Program-made: the position numbers and the translations under genes | The notes under the pieces: generated by a model | Databases searched by the model: none | What the model saw: the letters and a program-made list of their open reading frames with translations, nothing else | What the model was told of the DNA's origin: nothing | NCBI GenBank assembly: GCA_902776275.1 | Contig: CACYPI010000017.1 | Coordinates: forward strand, 1 to 36,354 | DNA from: an uncultured Aeromonadales bacterium | Lineage (GTDB): Bacteria > Pseudomonadota > Gammaproteobacteria > Enterobacterales > Succinivibrionaceae | Reading direction: 5' to 3' | Length of the DNA: 36,354 bases | Shown: positions 23,497-31,261 of the stretch, in pieces | Layout of the letters: each line of letters starts with the position of its first letter | Numbering within the stretch: position 1 is the stretch's first letter

Positions 23497-24578
23497 TCGT
23501 CCTCCTTGGCTATGCAGCTGTCGATGAGCTTCTGGGCCGCGTCGGCCACCGCGCCGCGCACTGCGAGCGTGCCGTAGGCCTCGTCGGGCAGCGAGCGCAG
23601 CGCGGCGGCCAGATCCTGGCACAACAGCACCTCCTGCTCGGGATCCTTCGTCCTGACCTCCGAGAGCAGGCTCCTGACGTCCGAGGGGCTGATGTAGCGC
23701 TCCTGGTCAAGCCTCAGGAGCTTTTGCAGGACCTTGGTGGCGCTGGTGCCGGAAATGTCCTGGCCGCCGGCCTTTGAAAGGCGCGAGAGCAGCGCGTCCA
23801 TGCCCCTGAGCGAGGAGTTGATCACCCTGACCTTGACCATGGCCGAGGCGGCCGACTCCAGCAGCGCCGAGTCGGCGCCGGGGGCGTCGGATCCAAGATC
23901 GGCCCCCAGGGCCGAGATGAGGAAGCCGATGCCCGCGTCGGTGTCGTCCTTGAAGCGCTCCTGCACGAAGGCGAGCATGTCGCCGCCGTTCTTGAAGTTC
24001 AAAAGCGCGTCCGAGTAGTCGCGCAGGCTCTTGAAGACGCTCGATGACGCAGGCGCGTCATGAAGCGCCTCCCGCATCACGTTGGCCCCGCTGTCTATCT
24101 CACCGCGGTGGCCTTCGTACATGAGATTTGCAGCCTTCTCGAATATCGCGGAGGCCTTGGGATCCCTGGACTTGAGCTCATCCCTAGCATAGGCGAGCGC
24201 GGCAAATCCGCCCTGGGAGCCGAACTCGGACAAGGCCTGCGAGTAGGCCTGGGCGGCGGTCATATTGCGCGCCCTGCTGGCAAAGCCCGCGGCGCGGCCG
24301 GTGCTGTCGCCGCGCAGCGTGCGCGTGTAGAGCTCGTAGAGCTCCCTGATGCGCTCGATGCGCGAGCCGGCGCCGCGGGTCTTGCGGTCGGCAAGCTTGG
24401 TCTTGCGGCTGTTGTCCTTCGAGAAGGTGAGTTCCTCGCATGAATCCTGCAAAAGCGAGTCTTTATCATCTGAAAGCGAGACGGCAAGTCCGTCGAACGC
24501 CGACTCCCTGGCCGCGCCCTGGGGCTGCAGCAGCCCCTGCGCCGCGCCCTGGGAGTAGATTGCCATGCTTTCGTTCAT
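23475..24578 (-). CDS. sctW: SctW, gatekeeper (YopN-TyeA type, single chain)
   Basis: The 367-residue protein has an unstructured polar N-terminus (about 1-60) with a basic segment near 58-70, then an all-helical body. The region RIRELYELYTRTLRGD and the helical repeat around YARDELKSRDPKASAIFEKAANLMYEG match the HrpJ/YopN-like gatekeeper fold. The last roughly 90 residues, with LRLDQERYISPSDVRSLL, correspond to TyeA, which is a separate gene in Yersinia but fused here, as in MxiC, SsaL/SepL or InvE. The protein blocks effectors until contact and orders translocators first. It is the first gene of the long minus-strand operon, so its promoter should be in 24579-24917. Confidence 0.88.
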   Translation of the reverse strand: MNESMAIYSQGAAQGLLQPQGAARESAFDGLAVSLSDDKDSLLQDSCEELTFSKDNSRKTKLADRKTRGAGSRIERIRELYELYTRTLRGDSTGRAAGFASRARNMTAAQAYSQALSEFGSQGGFAALAYARDELKSRDPKASAIFEKAANLMYEGHRGEIDSGANVMREALHDAPASSSVFKSLRDYSDALLNFKNGGDMLAFVQERFKDDTDAGIGFLISALGADLGSDAPGADSALLESAASAMVKVRVINSSLRGMDALLSRLSKAGGQDISGTSATKVLQKLLRLDQERYISPSDVRSLLSEVRTKDPEQEVLLCQDLAAALRSLPDEAYGTLAVRGAVADAAQKLIDSCIAKEDEWLATKH

Positions 24579-24917
24579 CTGGCTTTATTTTCCGGATCCA
24601 TGTGCTATTCTTCAGGTAGGGCGCATTTCTGGCGCCACACCTCCCGTTTCTTTAATATTATGTCGTATTTTGGCTTTTTTGCACAAAATGTTTTAAAAAC
24701 CAAGATCGCCGTCTTGTTTCTCGTTTTTAATGAGGCTTTTTTGTGCGATCCATTGCAAAAACGCCCTAGCAATGCGGCATTCGCACCATCTCAGGATGGA
24801 AGATCATGTTTTGGAAAGGCTGGCTGGCACCTTTGTGAAACGGCTTTCAAGACGCCGGCGGTTATGTTCTCCATTGACTTTTTATTTCACAGCCGTTTTT
24901 TCCGGCATTGAGGCTTG
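24579..24917. promoter_or_regulatory. AT-rich divergent regulatory region between sctW and sctU
   Basis: This 339-base interval is conspicuously AT-rich and separates the start of the 14-kb minus operon from sctU-sctO on the plus strand. It contains a 10-bp direct repeat GGCTTTTTTG (24672-24681 and 24734-24743) and an 8-bp inverted repeat GCACAAAA (24681-24688) and TTTTGTGC (24739-24746). No gene longer than a short random frame is supported. It must carry the promoters for most of the system and is a likely target for an activator or an H-NS-like silencer; no consensus promoter is clear. Confidence 0.6.
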
Positions 24918-25961
24918 ATGGCTGACGAGAAGACAGAACAGCCCACGCCCAAGCGGCTTCGGGACGCAAGGCAGAAGGGCGATGTTCCAAAATCGCAGGA
25001 AGTGCCGTCGGCGGCCATAGTGCTGTGCATCTTCGGGTACTTCATCGCGATGGGGCCGTCCATATTCAGGGACTTCTCCGATCTCCTCGACTTCATACTC
25101 GCAAACGCGATCTCCCGCCCCTACGAGGAGGCCCTGAAGATGATGCTCCCGGCCGCCGCGGCCCTCGCCGTGAAGATCGCAGCCCCGGTGCTCGCCATCG
25201 CGATGGCCGTAGCGCTCGTGGGCAACCTCGCCCAGATAGGCTTCCTCTTCGCGCCCAAGGCCGCAGCCCCCAAGCTGTCAAACCTGAGTCCCGCCAAGTG
25301 GTTCAAGAAGGTCTTCTCGAAGAAGAACGCCATCGAGTTTGCAAAGAACATCCTCAAGGTGGCGATCCTCTCCTTTGCAGTCTACAAGGCCCTCTCATCG
25401 AATCTCCGCGAGCTCATGGCGCTGCCAGGCTCAAGCGCCCAGTCCATGTGGATCATGGCAGGGGGGCTTCTGAAGGAGCTTGCCATCTGGTGCGGCGGGT
25501 CATTCGCCGCCGTGGCAGCCTTCGACTTCGTCTACACGCGCATGCGCTACACCAAGGAGCACATGATGAGCATCGACGAGGTCAAGCGCGAGTACAAGGA
25601 GCAGGAGGGCGATCCCCTCATCAAGTCAAAGCGCCGGCAGCTGCACCAGGAGATGGCCAACCAGTCCGCGGTCGCAAGCGCCCGGAAGGCAAAGGTGCTG
25701 ATAGTGAACCCGACCCACTTTGCAATCGCCGTCGACTACGACGCCGAAAAGACCCCGCTCCCGGTGGTCCTGGCCAAGGGCCAGGGCGATCTGGCGCGGC
25801 GCATGATCGAGGCTGCCCGCGAGGAGGGCGTGCCGGTGCTCCGCGACGTGCCGCTTGCCCACGCCCTTTTCGATGAGGGCGTGGAGGGGCAGTCGATTCC
25901 CCCTGATCTGCTGCCTGCAATCGCCAAGATCCTAAGGTACGTGCAGGCGGTGGACCGTTGA
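24918..25961 (+). CDS. sctU: SctU, autocleaving export-switch protein
   Basis: The ATG at 24918, preceded by GAGG, gives 347 residues starting MADEKTEQPTPKRLRDARQKGDVPKSQE, the standard SctU/FlhB opening. Four membrane helices lie near 30-50, 78-108, 145-165 and 180-205. The cytoplasmic domain holds the self-cleavage motif NPTH at 264-267, after which cleavage between Asn and Pro allows the switch from needle to translocator export. The gene is first in a two-gene operon with sctO and divergent from sctW. In Yersinia yscU ends the virB operon, so its location here is rearranged. Confidence 0.97.
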   Translation: MADEKTEQPTPKRLRDARQKGDVPKSQEVPSAAIVLCIFGYFIAMGPSIFRDFSDLLDFILANAISRPYEEALKMMLPAAAALAVKIAAPVLAIAMAVALVGNLAQIGFLFAPKAAAPKLSNLSPAKWFKKVFSKKNAIEFAKNILKVAILSFAVYKALSSNLRELMALPGSSAQSMWIMAGGLLKELAIWCGGSFAAVAAFDFVYTRMRYTKEHMMSIDEVKREYKEQEGDPLIKSKRRQLHQEMANQSAVASARKAKVLIVNPTHFAIAVDYDAEKTPLPVVLAKGQGDLARRMIEAAREEGVPVLRDVPLAHALFDEGVEGQSIPPDLLPAIAKILRYVQAVDR

Positions 25962-26440
25962 GCGCTGCCTACCCCCTGGAGGCCCTGCTGGGGATCCGCG
26001 AGCGCCGCGCCGAGGAGCGGCGGCGGGATCTCTCGCTGGCGCAGTCCCGCCTCTCCCAGGCCCGCTCGGCCCTCGACGAGGCGCTGCGGCAGTGCGCCGA
26101 ATACCGCGACTACATGAATCGCGAGATAAGCTCGCGCTCGGACCGCCTCATAGGGCAGACCCTGTGCAAGGAGGCGCTCGAGGAGTTCAAGCGCGGCCTT
26201 GAGTCCTTGAAGTTCAAGCTGGCAGATCTCGAACTTGCCGCGGAGAGGGCGCGCGGGGATCTGAGGAAGGCTGCTGATGAGGAGAAGCAGGCGCGGGCTT
26301 GCCTGCGAGAGGCCGTGCTTGAGACAGAGAAAATCAAGGCCCATCGGAAAATCTGGCAGGCCGCGCAGAGGCTTGAGCAGGAGCGCGCTGAGGATCTCGA
26401 GCTTGAGGACTTCAGCCCGCGCAAGCCCCCAGCGCCCTGA
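25958..26440 (+). CDS. sctO: SctO, ATPase stalk protein
   Basis: The 160-residue protein is a continuous charged coiled coil of the FliJ/YscO type, opening YPLEALLGIRERRAEERRRDLSLAQ and continuing with heptad-like repeats to about residue 145. SctO sits in the SctN hexamer and contacts the SctV ring. The start is a TTG whose TTGA overlaps the sctU stop, so translation is probably coupled. The usual neighbours sctN and sctP are not adjacent in the same direction: sctP lies 1.2 kb further on the opposite strand. Confidence 0.88.
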   Translation: MSAAYPLEALLGIRERRAEERRRDLSLAQSRLSQARSALDEALRQCAEYRDYMNREISSRSDRLIGQTLCKEALEEFKRGLESLKFKLADLELAAERARGDLRKAADEEKQARACLREAVLETEKIKAHRKIWQAAQRLEQERAEDLELEDFSPRKPPAP

Positions 26441-26465
26441 GGAGCTCGGAATGCCTTGGTTTTGG

Positions 26466-27638
26466 CTAGTTGCTGCCGATGGCGCTGAACACCACGTCCA
26501 CCGCGATGAGGCGGTCGAAGGGCGGCTTCCAGCCGATGAGGCTTGCGGTCTTGAGGTTCAAGCCCAGCATGAGCGGGGCGTGGTAGTACTCCGAGATCTG
26601 CTCGGGGGGCGTGCCTGAGGCTATCTTCTCGAGCACCTGGGCCTCAAAGCGCCCCGAGGCCTCGAGATCCCCGTCTGAGAGCGCCATCAGGCTGCCTGCG
26701 CGCACCTCAGAGAGCCCGCTTTGCGAGAAGGTCGGGATCTTCTGATTGATGAGCGGCTTGATCTGGCTGTAGAGGTTCTCCGGATCGGCTCCGTTGCCGT
26801 AGGTGAGGTAGACCGCCCCGGCCCCGCTTCTTGAAAGCTCGATGCAGCAGCGGGAGAACTCAGCGTGTGCCTTTTCAAGATCCTGCGTTATGACGTCGCC
26901 CTGGCACTTTACGAGCTTGACACCGCTTTGGGATGCGAACTCGTCGATGGCCTCGGCGGCCTGGCTGCGCCGCCCCTCCTCGTCGTCGTCGAGGATCACC
27001 CCAAGCGTCTTGAAGCCGAAGATCTCGTGGAACATCTTGAGCTCGGTGAGGTAGCGCCCCGGCTCCTTCTGCACGTGCACGCCCTTTGCCGACGAGTACT
27101 CGCCCTGCCCGGTGATGCCCGAGGCCTCGGGATCGGTCGGCGTCGCCACCATGACCGCGGCCCCCGGGATCCCGTCCTTGAAGTCAAGCCCGGACTTGGT
27201 GCCGAAGGCCACCACCAGATCTATGTCGCCGCGCCTTGCGATCCTCTCCTTGAGAGAGTCCTTCATTGCCTCGCGGGCCTTGGGATCCCAGTTGGCGTTG
27301 TAGAGCGCGTCCTCTGGGAAGACCACGCAGCCGCCCTGGCTGAGCCTTGAGATCTCCTTGTAGGCGGACGGGTCGTCGAACACGAGATTATCCGCAGGCG
27401 GCGCCGCGCGCACCAGGCCCTTGCGCGCAAGCTCCGCGAGCATGTGCGCGAAGACCCGCTGGAAGTCATGGAAGGGGCCTGCCTCAGCGAGCGCCACGCG
27501 CAGCGCCCTGCCGCCTGGGCAGGATCCGCTGCCATCCAAAGCATCGGATGCGTGCGCAGCCTGGAACAGGGCAAAAAGGCCAAGCGCCGCAGCGCCGCGC
27601 AAGGCGGCCTTGAACCTAGAGTGCGCCTTCATCGCCAT
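26466..27638 (-). CDS. Periplasmic substrate-binding protein (ABC_sub_bind, PF04392-like)
   Basis: The preferred ATG (AAGG upstream) gives 390 residues with a signal peptide of about 30 residues ending QAAHA. Two alternating alpha-beta lobes follow; DIDLVVAFGTKSGLDFKD, VMVATPTDPEASGITGQGEY and GFKTLGVILDDDEEG resemble binding proteins of the PF04392 family (TrpX-type, often for amino acids or aromatic compounds). No ABC permease or ATPase gene accompanies it. It overlaps the end of sctP by 23 bases, so it belongs to the minus-strand operon with a tip-like protein and the needle ruler. A role as ligand receptor for a membrane sensor rather than for transport is possible but unproven. Other in-frame ATGs at 27668 and 27632 cannot be excluded. 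Confidence 0.75.
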   Translation of the reverse strand: MAMKAHSRFKAALRGAAALGLFALFQAAHASDALDGSGSCPGGRALRVALAEAGPFHDFQRVFAHMLAELARKGLVRAAPPADNLVFDDPSAYKEISRLSQGGCVVFPEDALYNANWDPKAREAMKDSLKERIARRGDIDLVVAFGTKSGLDFKDGIPGAAVMVATPTDPEASGITGQGEYSSAKGVHVQKEPGRYLTELKMFHEIFGFKTLGVILDDDEEGRRSQAAEAIDEFASQSGVKLVKCQGDVITQDLEKAHAEFSRCCIELSRSGAGAVYLTYGNGADPENLYSQIKPLINQKIPTFSQSGLSEVRAGSLMALSDGDLEASGRFEAQVLEKIASGTPPEQISEYYHAPLMLGLNLKTASLIGWKPPFDRLIAVDVVFSAIGSN

Positions 27639-28446
27639 CCGCGCCTTGATCCGTCCTTTCACTGCCATCCTCCCCTTTCAAGCGGAACTCGAGCTTGAAC
27701 CTGCCGCGCTCGCTCTCGGACAGCCCATGCTCGAGCATGGAGCGCGCCGAAACGAGCCTCTGGTATGTTGCCTGATCTGAAGTTGAGATCGCAACAAAGA
27801 GCATCCCGTCAGGCTCGCGCCTTATTATGACGCCGGCGTCTCTGAGCATCTCCATGCCGCCAAGCTCAAGCCTCACCTCGCTGCCCTGCCCCGGGGCTGG
27901 CTGCGACACCAGGACGCGCTTTACCATCTCGGAGGCCATCTGCCTTATGTCATCACCGCCTGCGGGGCGAGCCTCCATCTCCTGGGCTTCAGGGGCGGGC
28001 GCCTGGACCTGCGCGCCCTGCCCGTCCATGCCGCGCATGAGCGAGCTGAACACGTCCGAGAGGCTGTCCTTACGGGAGCTCTCCTGCTTCATGGGATCGC
28101 GCCCTTCAAAAGACTCCTGCCACCTGGCCGGTTCGCCCAGATCCCTGCTGCCGGGCTTCATCTCCCCGCCAAGACAGCCTTCAGGCTGCGAGAGCGCTGA
28201 TCTTGCGCCAATGGGGCTTTTGCCATCCATGTCTCTGCCCTCCCCTCCTTTTCCACTGGGGCCTGCCCATTCCTCCATGGGATCCCCGGAGCCTTTGGAG
28301 GCGCCCTGGCCCAATTGCTCGCGGAATTTCCTCACAAGCTCTGGATCGGCGCCGCCCTGGGCGGCGCTCCCGGCCCCGCCAGTTGAAGGCGCTGCGCCAG
28401 GGAGCGCGCCGGCTGGGATATTTGAGTTTATCGAGTTGTTTTGCAT
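27616..28446 (-). CDS. sctP: SctP, needle-length ruler and substrate-specificity switch
   Basis: The 276-residue protein has a low-complexity, glycine/proline-rich N-terminal two thirds and a compact C-terminal domain (about 168-262) with QGSEVRLELGGMEMLRDAGVIIRREPDGMLFVAISTS, the T3S4 domain of YscP/FliK proteins. SctP measures the needle and then triggers the SctU switch. It lies between the Cys-rich unknown gene and the binding-protein gene on the minus strand, far from its common neighbours sctO and sctQ. The ATG has a GGGGG tract about 14 bases upstream, a loose ribosome site. YscP is longer (515 residues), so the needle may be shorter. Confidence 0.82.
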   Translation of the reverse strand: MQNNSINSNIPAGALPGAAPSTGGAGSAAQGGADPELVRKFREQLGQGASKGSGDPMEEWAGPSGKGGEGRDMDGKSPIGARSALSQPEGCLGGEMKPGSRDLGEPARWQESFEGRDPMKQESSRKDSLSDVFSSLMRGMDGQGAQVQAPAPEAQEMEARPAGGDDIRQMASEMVKRVLVSQPAPGQGSEVRLELGGMEMLRDAGVIIRREPDGMLFVAISTSDQATYQRLVSARSMLEHGLSESERGRFKLEFRLKGEDGSERTDQGADGDEGAL

Positions 28447-28477
28447 GAGCAGGCATACCCCCTTTTTGAAGTCACGT

Positions 28478-29944
28478 TCAGTCTTGCGCCCAAAGACGGC
28501 ACAGCCCGCCCGGGCCTGCCGTTGCCGCGGCGCGGGAACGCGCCTTTGCTATCTCATCCCAGATCCCCTCTCCAAGATCCCCGCTTGCGAAATTCACCAT
28601 CATCTCGCACTCGGTTGGGCCGGCGAAGTCGGACAGCGGCCGCTGCATCGCCTCCTCCCAGTACAAGGGCCCCGGATCGTCCATGGCGAGCAGATCAGCA
28701 AATGAAAGCGGATGCGCGCAATTAAGTCCCGCCTCATCCTCCCGGATCCAAAACGGCATGGCGCACGAGGAGATCGGGCTTTCCCCGCGCCAGCCCAGGC
28801 TAAGTCCCAGAGCCCTGGCCATGGCATTTGCCATCGCCACGAGGTAGTCGCTCATGAACACCCCGCCGCTTAAGCGCACGCCATGGTCGAGCAGCAGCGG
28901 CATGTAGCAGGAGAAGAGCGAGAGCCTGAGCGCCCCGGACTCCAGCGCGGCGGCAACTGCGGATGGCTTAAGCGGCACCTCGATGCCCTTGCCGCAGAGG
29001 ATCATGCCGCCTTCGCGCCTTAGGATCTTCAAGGTGCGGTGGTGTGAATTGGCGCCGCATCCGTAAAAGAGCACGCTGCCGCGGTGCTGGTGCCCCGACA
29101 CGTCGGCATCCTCGTCAAAGAGCAGCTCGCGGCTCCAGCAGCCGCGCACCCCGCACAGATCCGACAGAAGCTGCTCGAGCGCGGCGCGGTCTGACATGAT
29201 GCCTGAAAGCACGCCCCTGCCGGCCCTGAGATCGGAGATCACCAGGCAGGATGCGATCTCCTCAATGGGCAGGAACATCGCCATGGCGCCAGGAAAGAGC
29301 CTGCCGTAGGCCCGGGTGTTCACGATCGCCGCCTGAGCCAGGCTGCCGCTGGCGCCAGAGTGCGCGCATAGCCTGCAGAGGTTGCGCAGCGCCCTCATCT
29401 CACGAGCGTTGAAGGAGCCTGCGGCCCTGCCTGATGCGCGTGCGAAGTCATCCGCGCCGAAAGCATCGATCCCGTCCACATAACTGCTGCTCAGGCGCGA
29501 TGGCGCCAGGTTCACCTTGATCCTGCGCCTGCGAGCGTCTAGCCTGCCCGTGAGCAGGCCGCAGGGCACGCTGCCGTTTGAAGGGGTGATGTTCGAGCAG
29601 CACAAGGCCACGTGGACGGCGGGCGCGCCTGTCCTGCCTCGCGCGCCCTTGGCCGAGAGGGCGCAGAGCGTCGATGCGATGAGCTGCGGATGGTTTTCAA
29701 AGCCGCAGTGCCCGGCTGCGAAGACTGCGCCGCCTTTTTGAAGCTCCCTTGCGCACAAGGCCGCCGACTCAGGGCCGTAGAGCCGCGAGGCGACACCGCG
29801 CGCAGCCTTGAGGAAGGCGATGTCAGGAACAGCGCCTTGCGCGAGAAGATCACCGTAGAGATCGCAAAGCCGCCTCGAGGCGTTGCAGCGAAAATAGCCG
29901 TCAACCCGCGGGAAGGCCTTCACGAACAGCTCGTGGAGCGTCAT
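28478..29944 (-). CDS. Cysteine-rich protein of unknown function
   Basis: This 488-residue protein has no signal peptide or clear membrane segment and about 20 cysteines. Notable blocks are AAGHCGFENHPQLIASTLCAL (about 75-95), VALCCSNITPSNGSVPCGLLTGRL, a central segment FLPIEEIASCLVISDLRAGRG, and VLFYGCGANSHHRTLKI (about 290-306). The H-x-G-x-E-x-H-P block followed by a strand and N-x-S-x-P-x-GLL recalls an uncharacterised bacterial family seen outside T3SS loci; I cannot name it with certainty. Paired histidines and cysteines suggest metal binding or an enzyme. It lies between a tip-like gene (51 bases) and sctP (31 bases) on the same strand, so it is probably co-expressed with them. It could be an effector, a modifying enzyme, or a metabolic gene that moved in. 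Confidence 0.8.
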   Translation of the reverse strand: MTLHELFVKAFPRVDGYFRCNASRRLCDLYGDLLAQGAVPDIAFLKAARGVASRLYGPESAALCARELQKGGAVFAAGHCGFENHPQLIASTLCALSAKGARGRTGAPAVHVALCCSNITPSNGSVPCGLLTGRLDARRRRIKVNLAPSRLSSSYVDGIDAFGADDFARASGRAAGSFNAREMRALRNLCRLCAHSGASGSLAQAAIVNTRAYGRLFPGAMAMFLPIEEIASCLVISDLRAGRGVLSGIMSDRAALEQLLSDLCGVRGCWSRELLFDEDADVSGHQHRGSVLFYGCGANSHHRTLKILRREGGMILCGKGIEVPLKPSAVAAALESGALRLSLFSCYMPLLLDHGVRLSGGVFMSDYLVAMANAMARALGLSLGWRGESPISSCAMPFWIREDEAGLNCAHPLSFADLLAMDDPGPLYWEEAMQRPLSDFAGPTECEMMVNFASGDLGEGIWDEIAKARSRAAATAGPGGLCRLWAQD

Positions 29945-29995
29945 CAGCCTAGCCCCGTGCCCGGACGAAAGCCATTTGATCTGCCAAAGCCGGCC

Positions 29996-30754
29996 CTACT
30001 GGCCGCGCGCGATGTTGGTGAGGGTCTGGTTGGCCGCGCTGATGGCGCTCGAGGCACCCTGCACATAGGAGTTGTACTGGCCTATGTAGTCCTGCACGAA
30101 GACCATCTGCTGCTGGATCGAGGCCGTGGCGGTCTCGGACTTGGACTGCAAGTTCTCGATGAGGGTCTGGAGCTTGTCCGAATTGCACCCGTCATTGATC
30201 ACCGAGGTGTCGATGCCAAGCGAGGCCAGCGTGGACAGCGCGCTCTTGTAGTTCTCAAGCACGCCCATGTAGCTGTCTAGCGACTTGATGCCGCCCTCGA
30301 TCTCGTACTTGTAGTGGGTGCTGTCGTTGCCGCGCAGCAGATCCTCGAAGTTGCTCTCGCCGCGGCTCTTCAGGGTGTTGAGGATAAAGTCCGTCGACTC
30401 CTTGCTGATGCGGGTGGTCGAGCTGTTGGAGGCCCTGGACCTGGTGACTTGAAGCTCGCTGTATACCGACTTGGCCTTCGAGAGCTCGGAGTCGACGCTG
30501 CTGGCGCCAGGCAGGCTCTTGTAGGAGGAGCTTGAGCTCTTGAGGTTCCTCAGCACGGCGATGGCCTCTGAGATCTGTTTTGCCTGCTCCTGGGCCTGCT
30601 TGATGTCGTTTATGTAGCCCATGGCGTTTTCCTTCATCAGCGCGCCCATGTTCATCTGGAGCATCGCAAACGCCATCTGGACATTGCCGCCGGCATCGGC
30701 GGCGGAACTGATCTTGGAGCTGGCAGCGGCCTGGTTTACCTGATCTAAGCTCAT
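29996..30754 (-). CDS. Tip/filament-like T3SS secreted protein, long paralogue
   Basis: The ATG behind AAGGAG gives 252 residues starting MSLDQVNQAAASSK. An N-terminal helix (about 24-70) contains VQMAFAMLQMNMGALMKENAMGYINDIK, the middle (about 70-190) is a serine-rich, helical insertion absent from the paralogue at 879-1388, and the C-terminal helix ends SAISAANQTLTNIARGQ. The C-terminal 55 residues match the short paralogue almost perfectly. The helix-insert-helix plan is that of tip proteins (LcrV, IpaD, BipD), whose coiled coil packs on the needle and whose insert forms the exposed cap, though Bsp22 or EspA-like filaments remain possible. A CesT-like chaperone gene lies 36 bases upstream. 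Confidence 0.55.
   Translation of the reverse strand: MSLDQVNQAAASSKISSAADAGGNVQMAFAMLQMNMGALMKENAMGYINDIKQAQEQAKQISEAIAVLRNLKSSSSSYKSLPGASSVDSELSKAKSVYSELQVTRSRASNSSTTRISKESTDFILNTLKSRGESNFEDLLRGNDSTHYKYEIEGGIKSLDSYMGVLENYKSALSTLASLGIDTSVINDGCNSDKLQTLIENLQSKSETATASIQQQMVFVQDYIGQYNSYVQGASSAISAANQTLTNIARGQ
30067..30119 (-). repeat. 53-bp inverted repeat, right copy
   Basis: Reverse complement of 1266-1318, identical over 53 bases, inside the 3' part of the long tip-like gene. See the left copy for the flanked region. Confidence 0.9.
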
Positions 30755-30790
30755 TGAAAGTCTCCTTCGCGCCAAGGCGCGGCTTTTATC

Positions 30791-31261
30791 TCAACTGGGA
30801 ACCCCGCCGCCGCCCCACTGCGGGGACTTGAGCAGATCCTCCTCTTCCTTGTCCTGCCCGTATGCGGCCCCCGCCAGCGAGCGGAAGCGCAAGAGCGCAG
30901 GAGGCAACTCATCGATGTAGCCGTTGATGCCCGAGACGAAGAGATCCTCCTGCCCGGCCATGGACTTGAAGGTCCCCGCATACGAGACCGTGCCGTTGGC
31001 GTCCATGCAGAAGCGGAATGGCGACTGCTCCTCGCCTGGCAGGTTGAGCTTCAACAGCCCGCGCATCACGAACGCCGTGCGCTCGGGCGTGAGGCTTGCG
31101 ATCGATCCCAGCGGGCATAGCGCCATCAGCGTTCCGTCCGGCCCTTGCCGCAGGTGCACCGTGAGGCTGCCTATCTCGGCGCAGGCGCGCCCGTCCTGGT
31201 CAAACTCGATCCCCTTGGGGAGGTTGGTCCTCCTCAGGAGCGCTTTGGTGTCTTCATTCAT
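30791..31261 (-). CDS. CesT-like class I chaperone A
   Basis: The 156-residue protein shows the class I chaperone alpha-beta-beta-beta-alpha-beta-beta-alpha pattern: strands around CAEIGSLTVHLRQGPDGTLMALCPLG, helix MRGLLKLNLPGEE, strands FRFCMDANGTVSYAGTF and a C-terminal helix. It ends in a glycine-rich tail. The segment LLKLNLPGE-x-x-x-P-x-R-x-x-MDA is shared with the protein at 31509-31955, so the two are paralogues. It lies 36 bases upstream of the long tip-like gene and is probably its chaperone or that of the unknown protein further down. The ATG has AAGG seven bases upstream. Confidence 0.75.
   Translation of the reverse strand: MNEDTKALLRRTNLPKGIEFDQDGRACAEIGSLTVHLRQGPDGTLMALCPLGSIASLTPERTAFVMRGLLKLNLPGEEQSPFRFCMDANGTVSYAGTFKSMAGQEDLFVSGINGYIDELPPALLRFRSLAGAAYGQDKEEEDLLKSPQWGGGGVPS

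Noticed and set aside
24820..24840. TGGCAC resembling a sigma-54 -24 element before sctU
   Set aside because: The expected TTGC(A/T) element is missing at the correct spacing.
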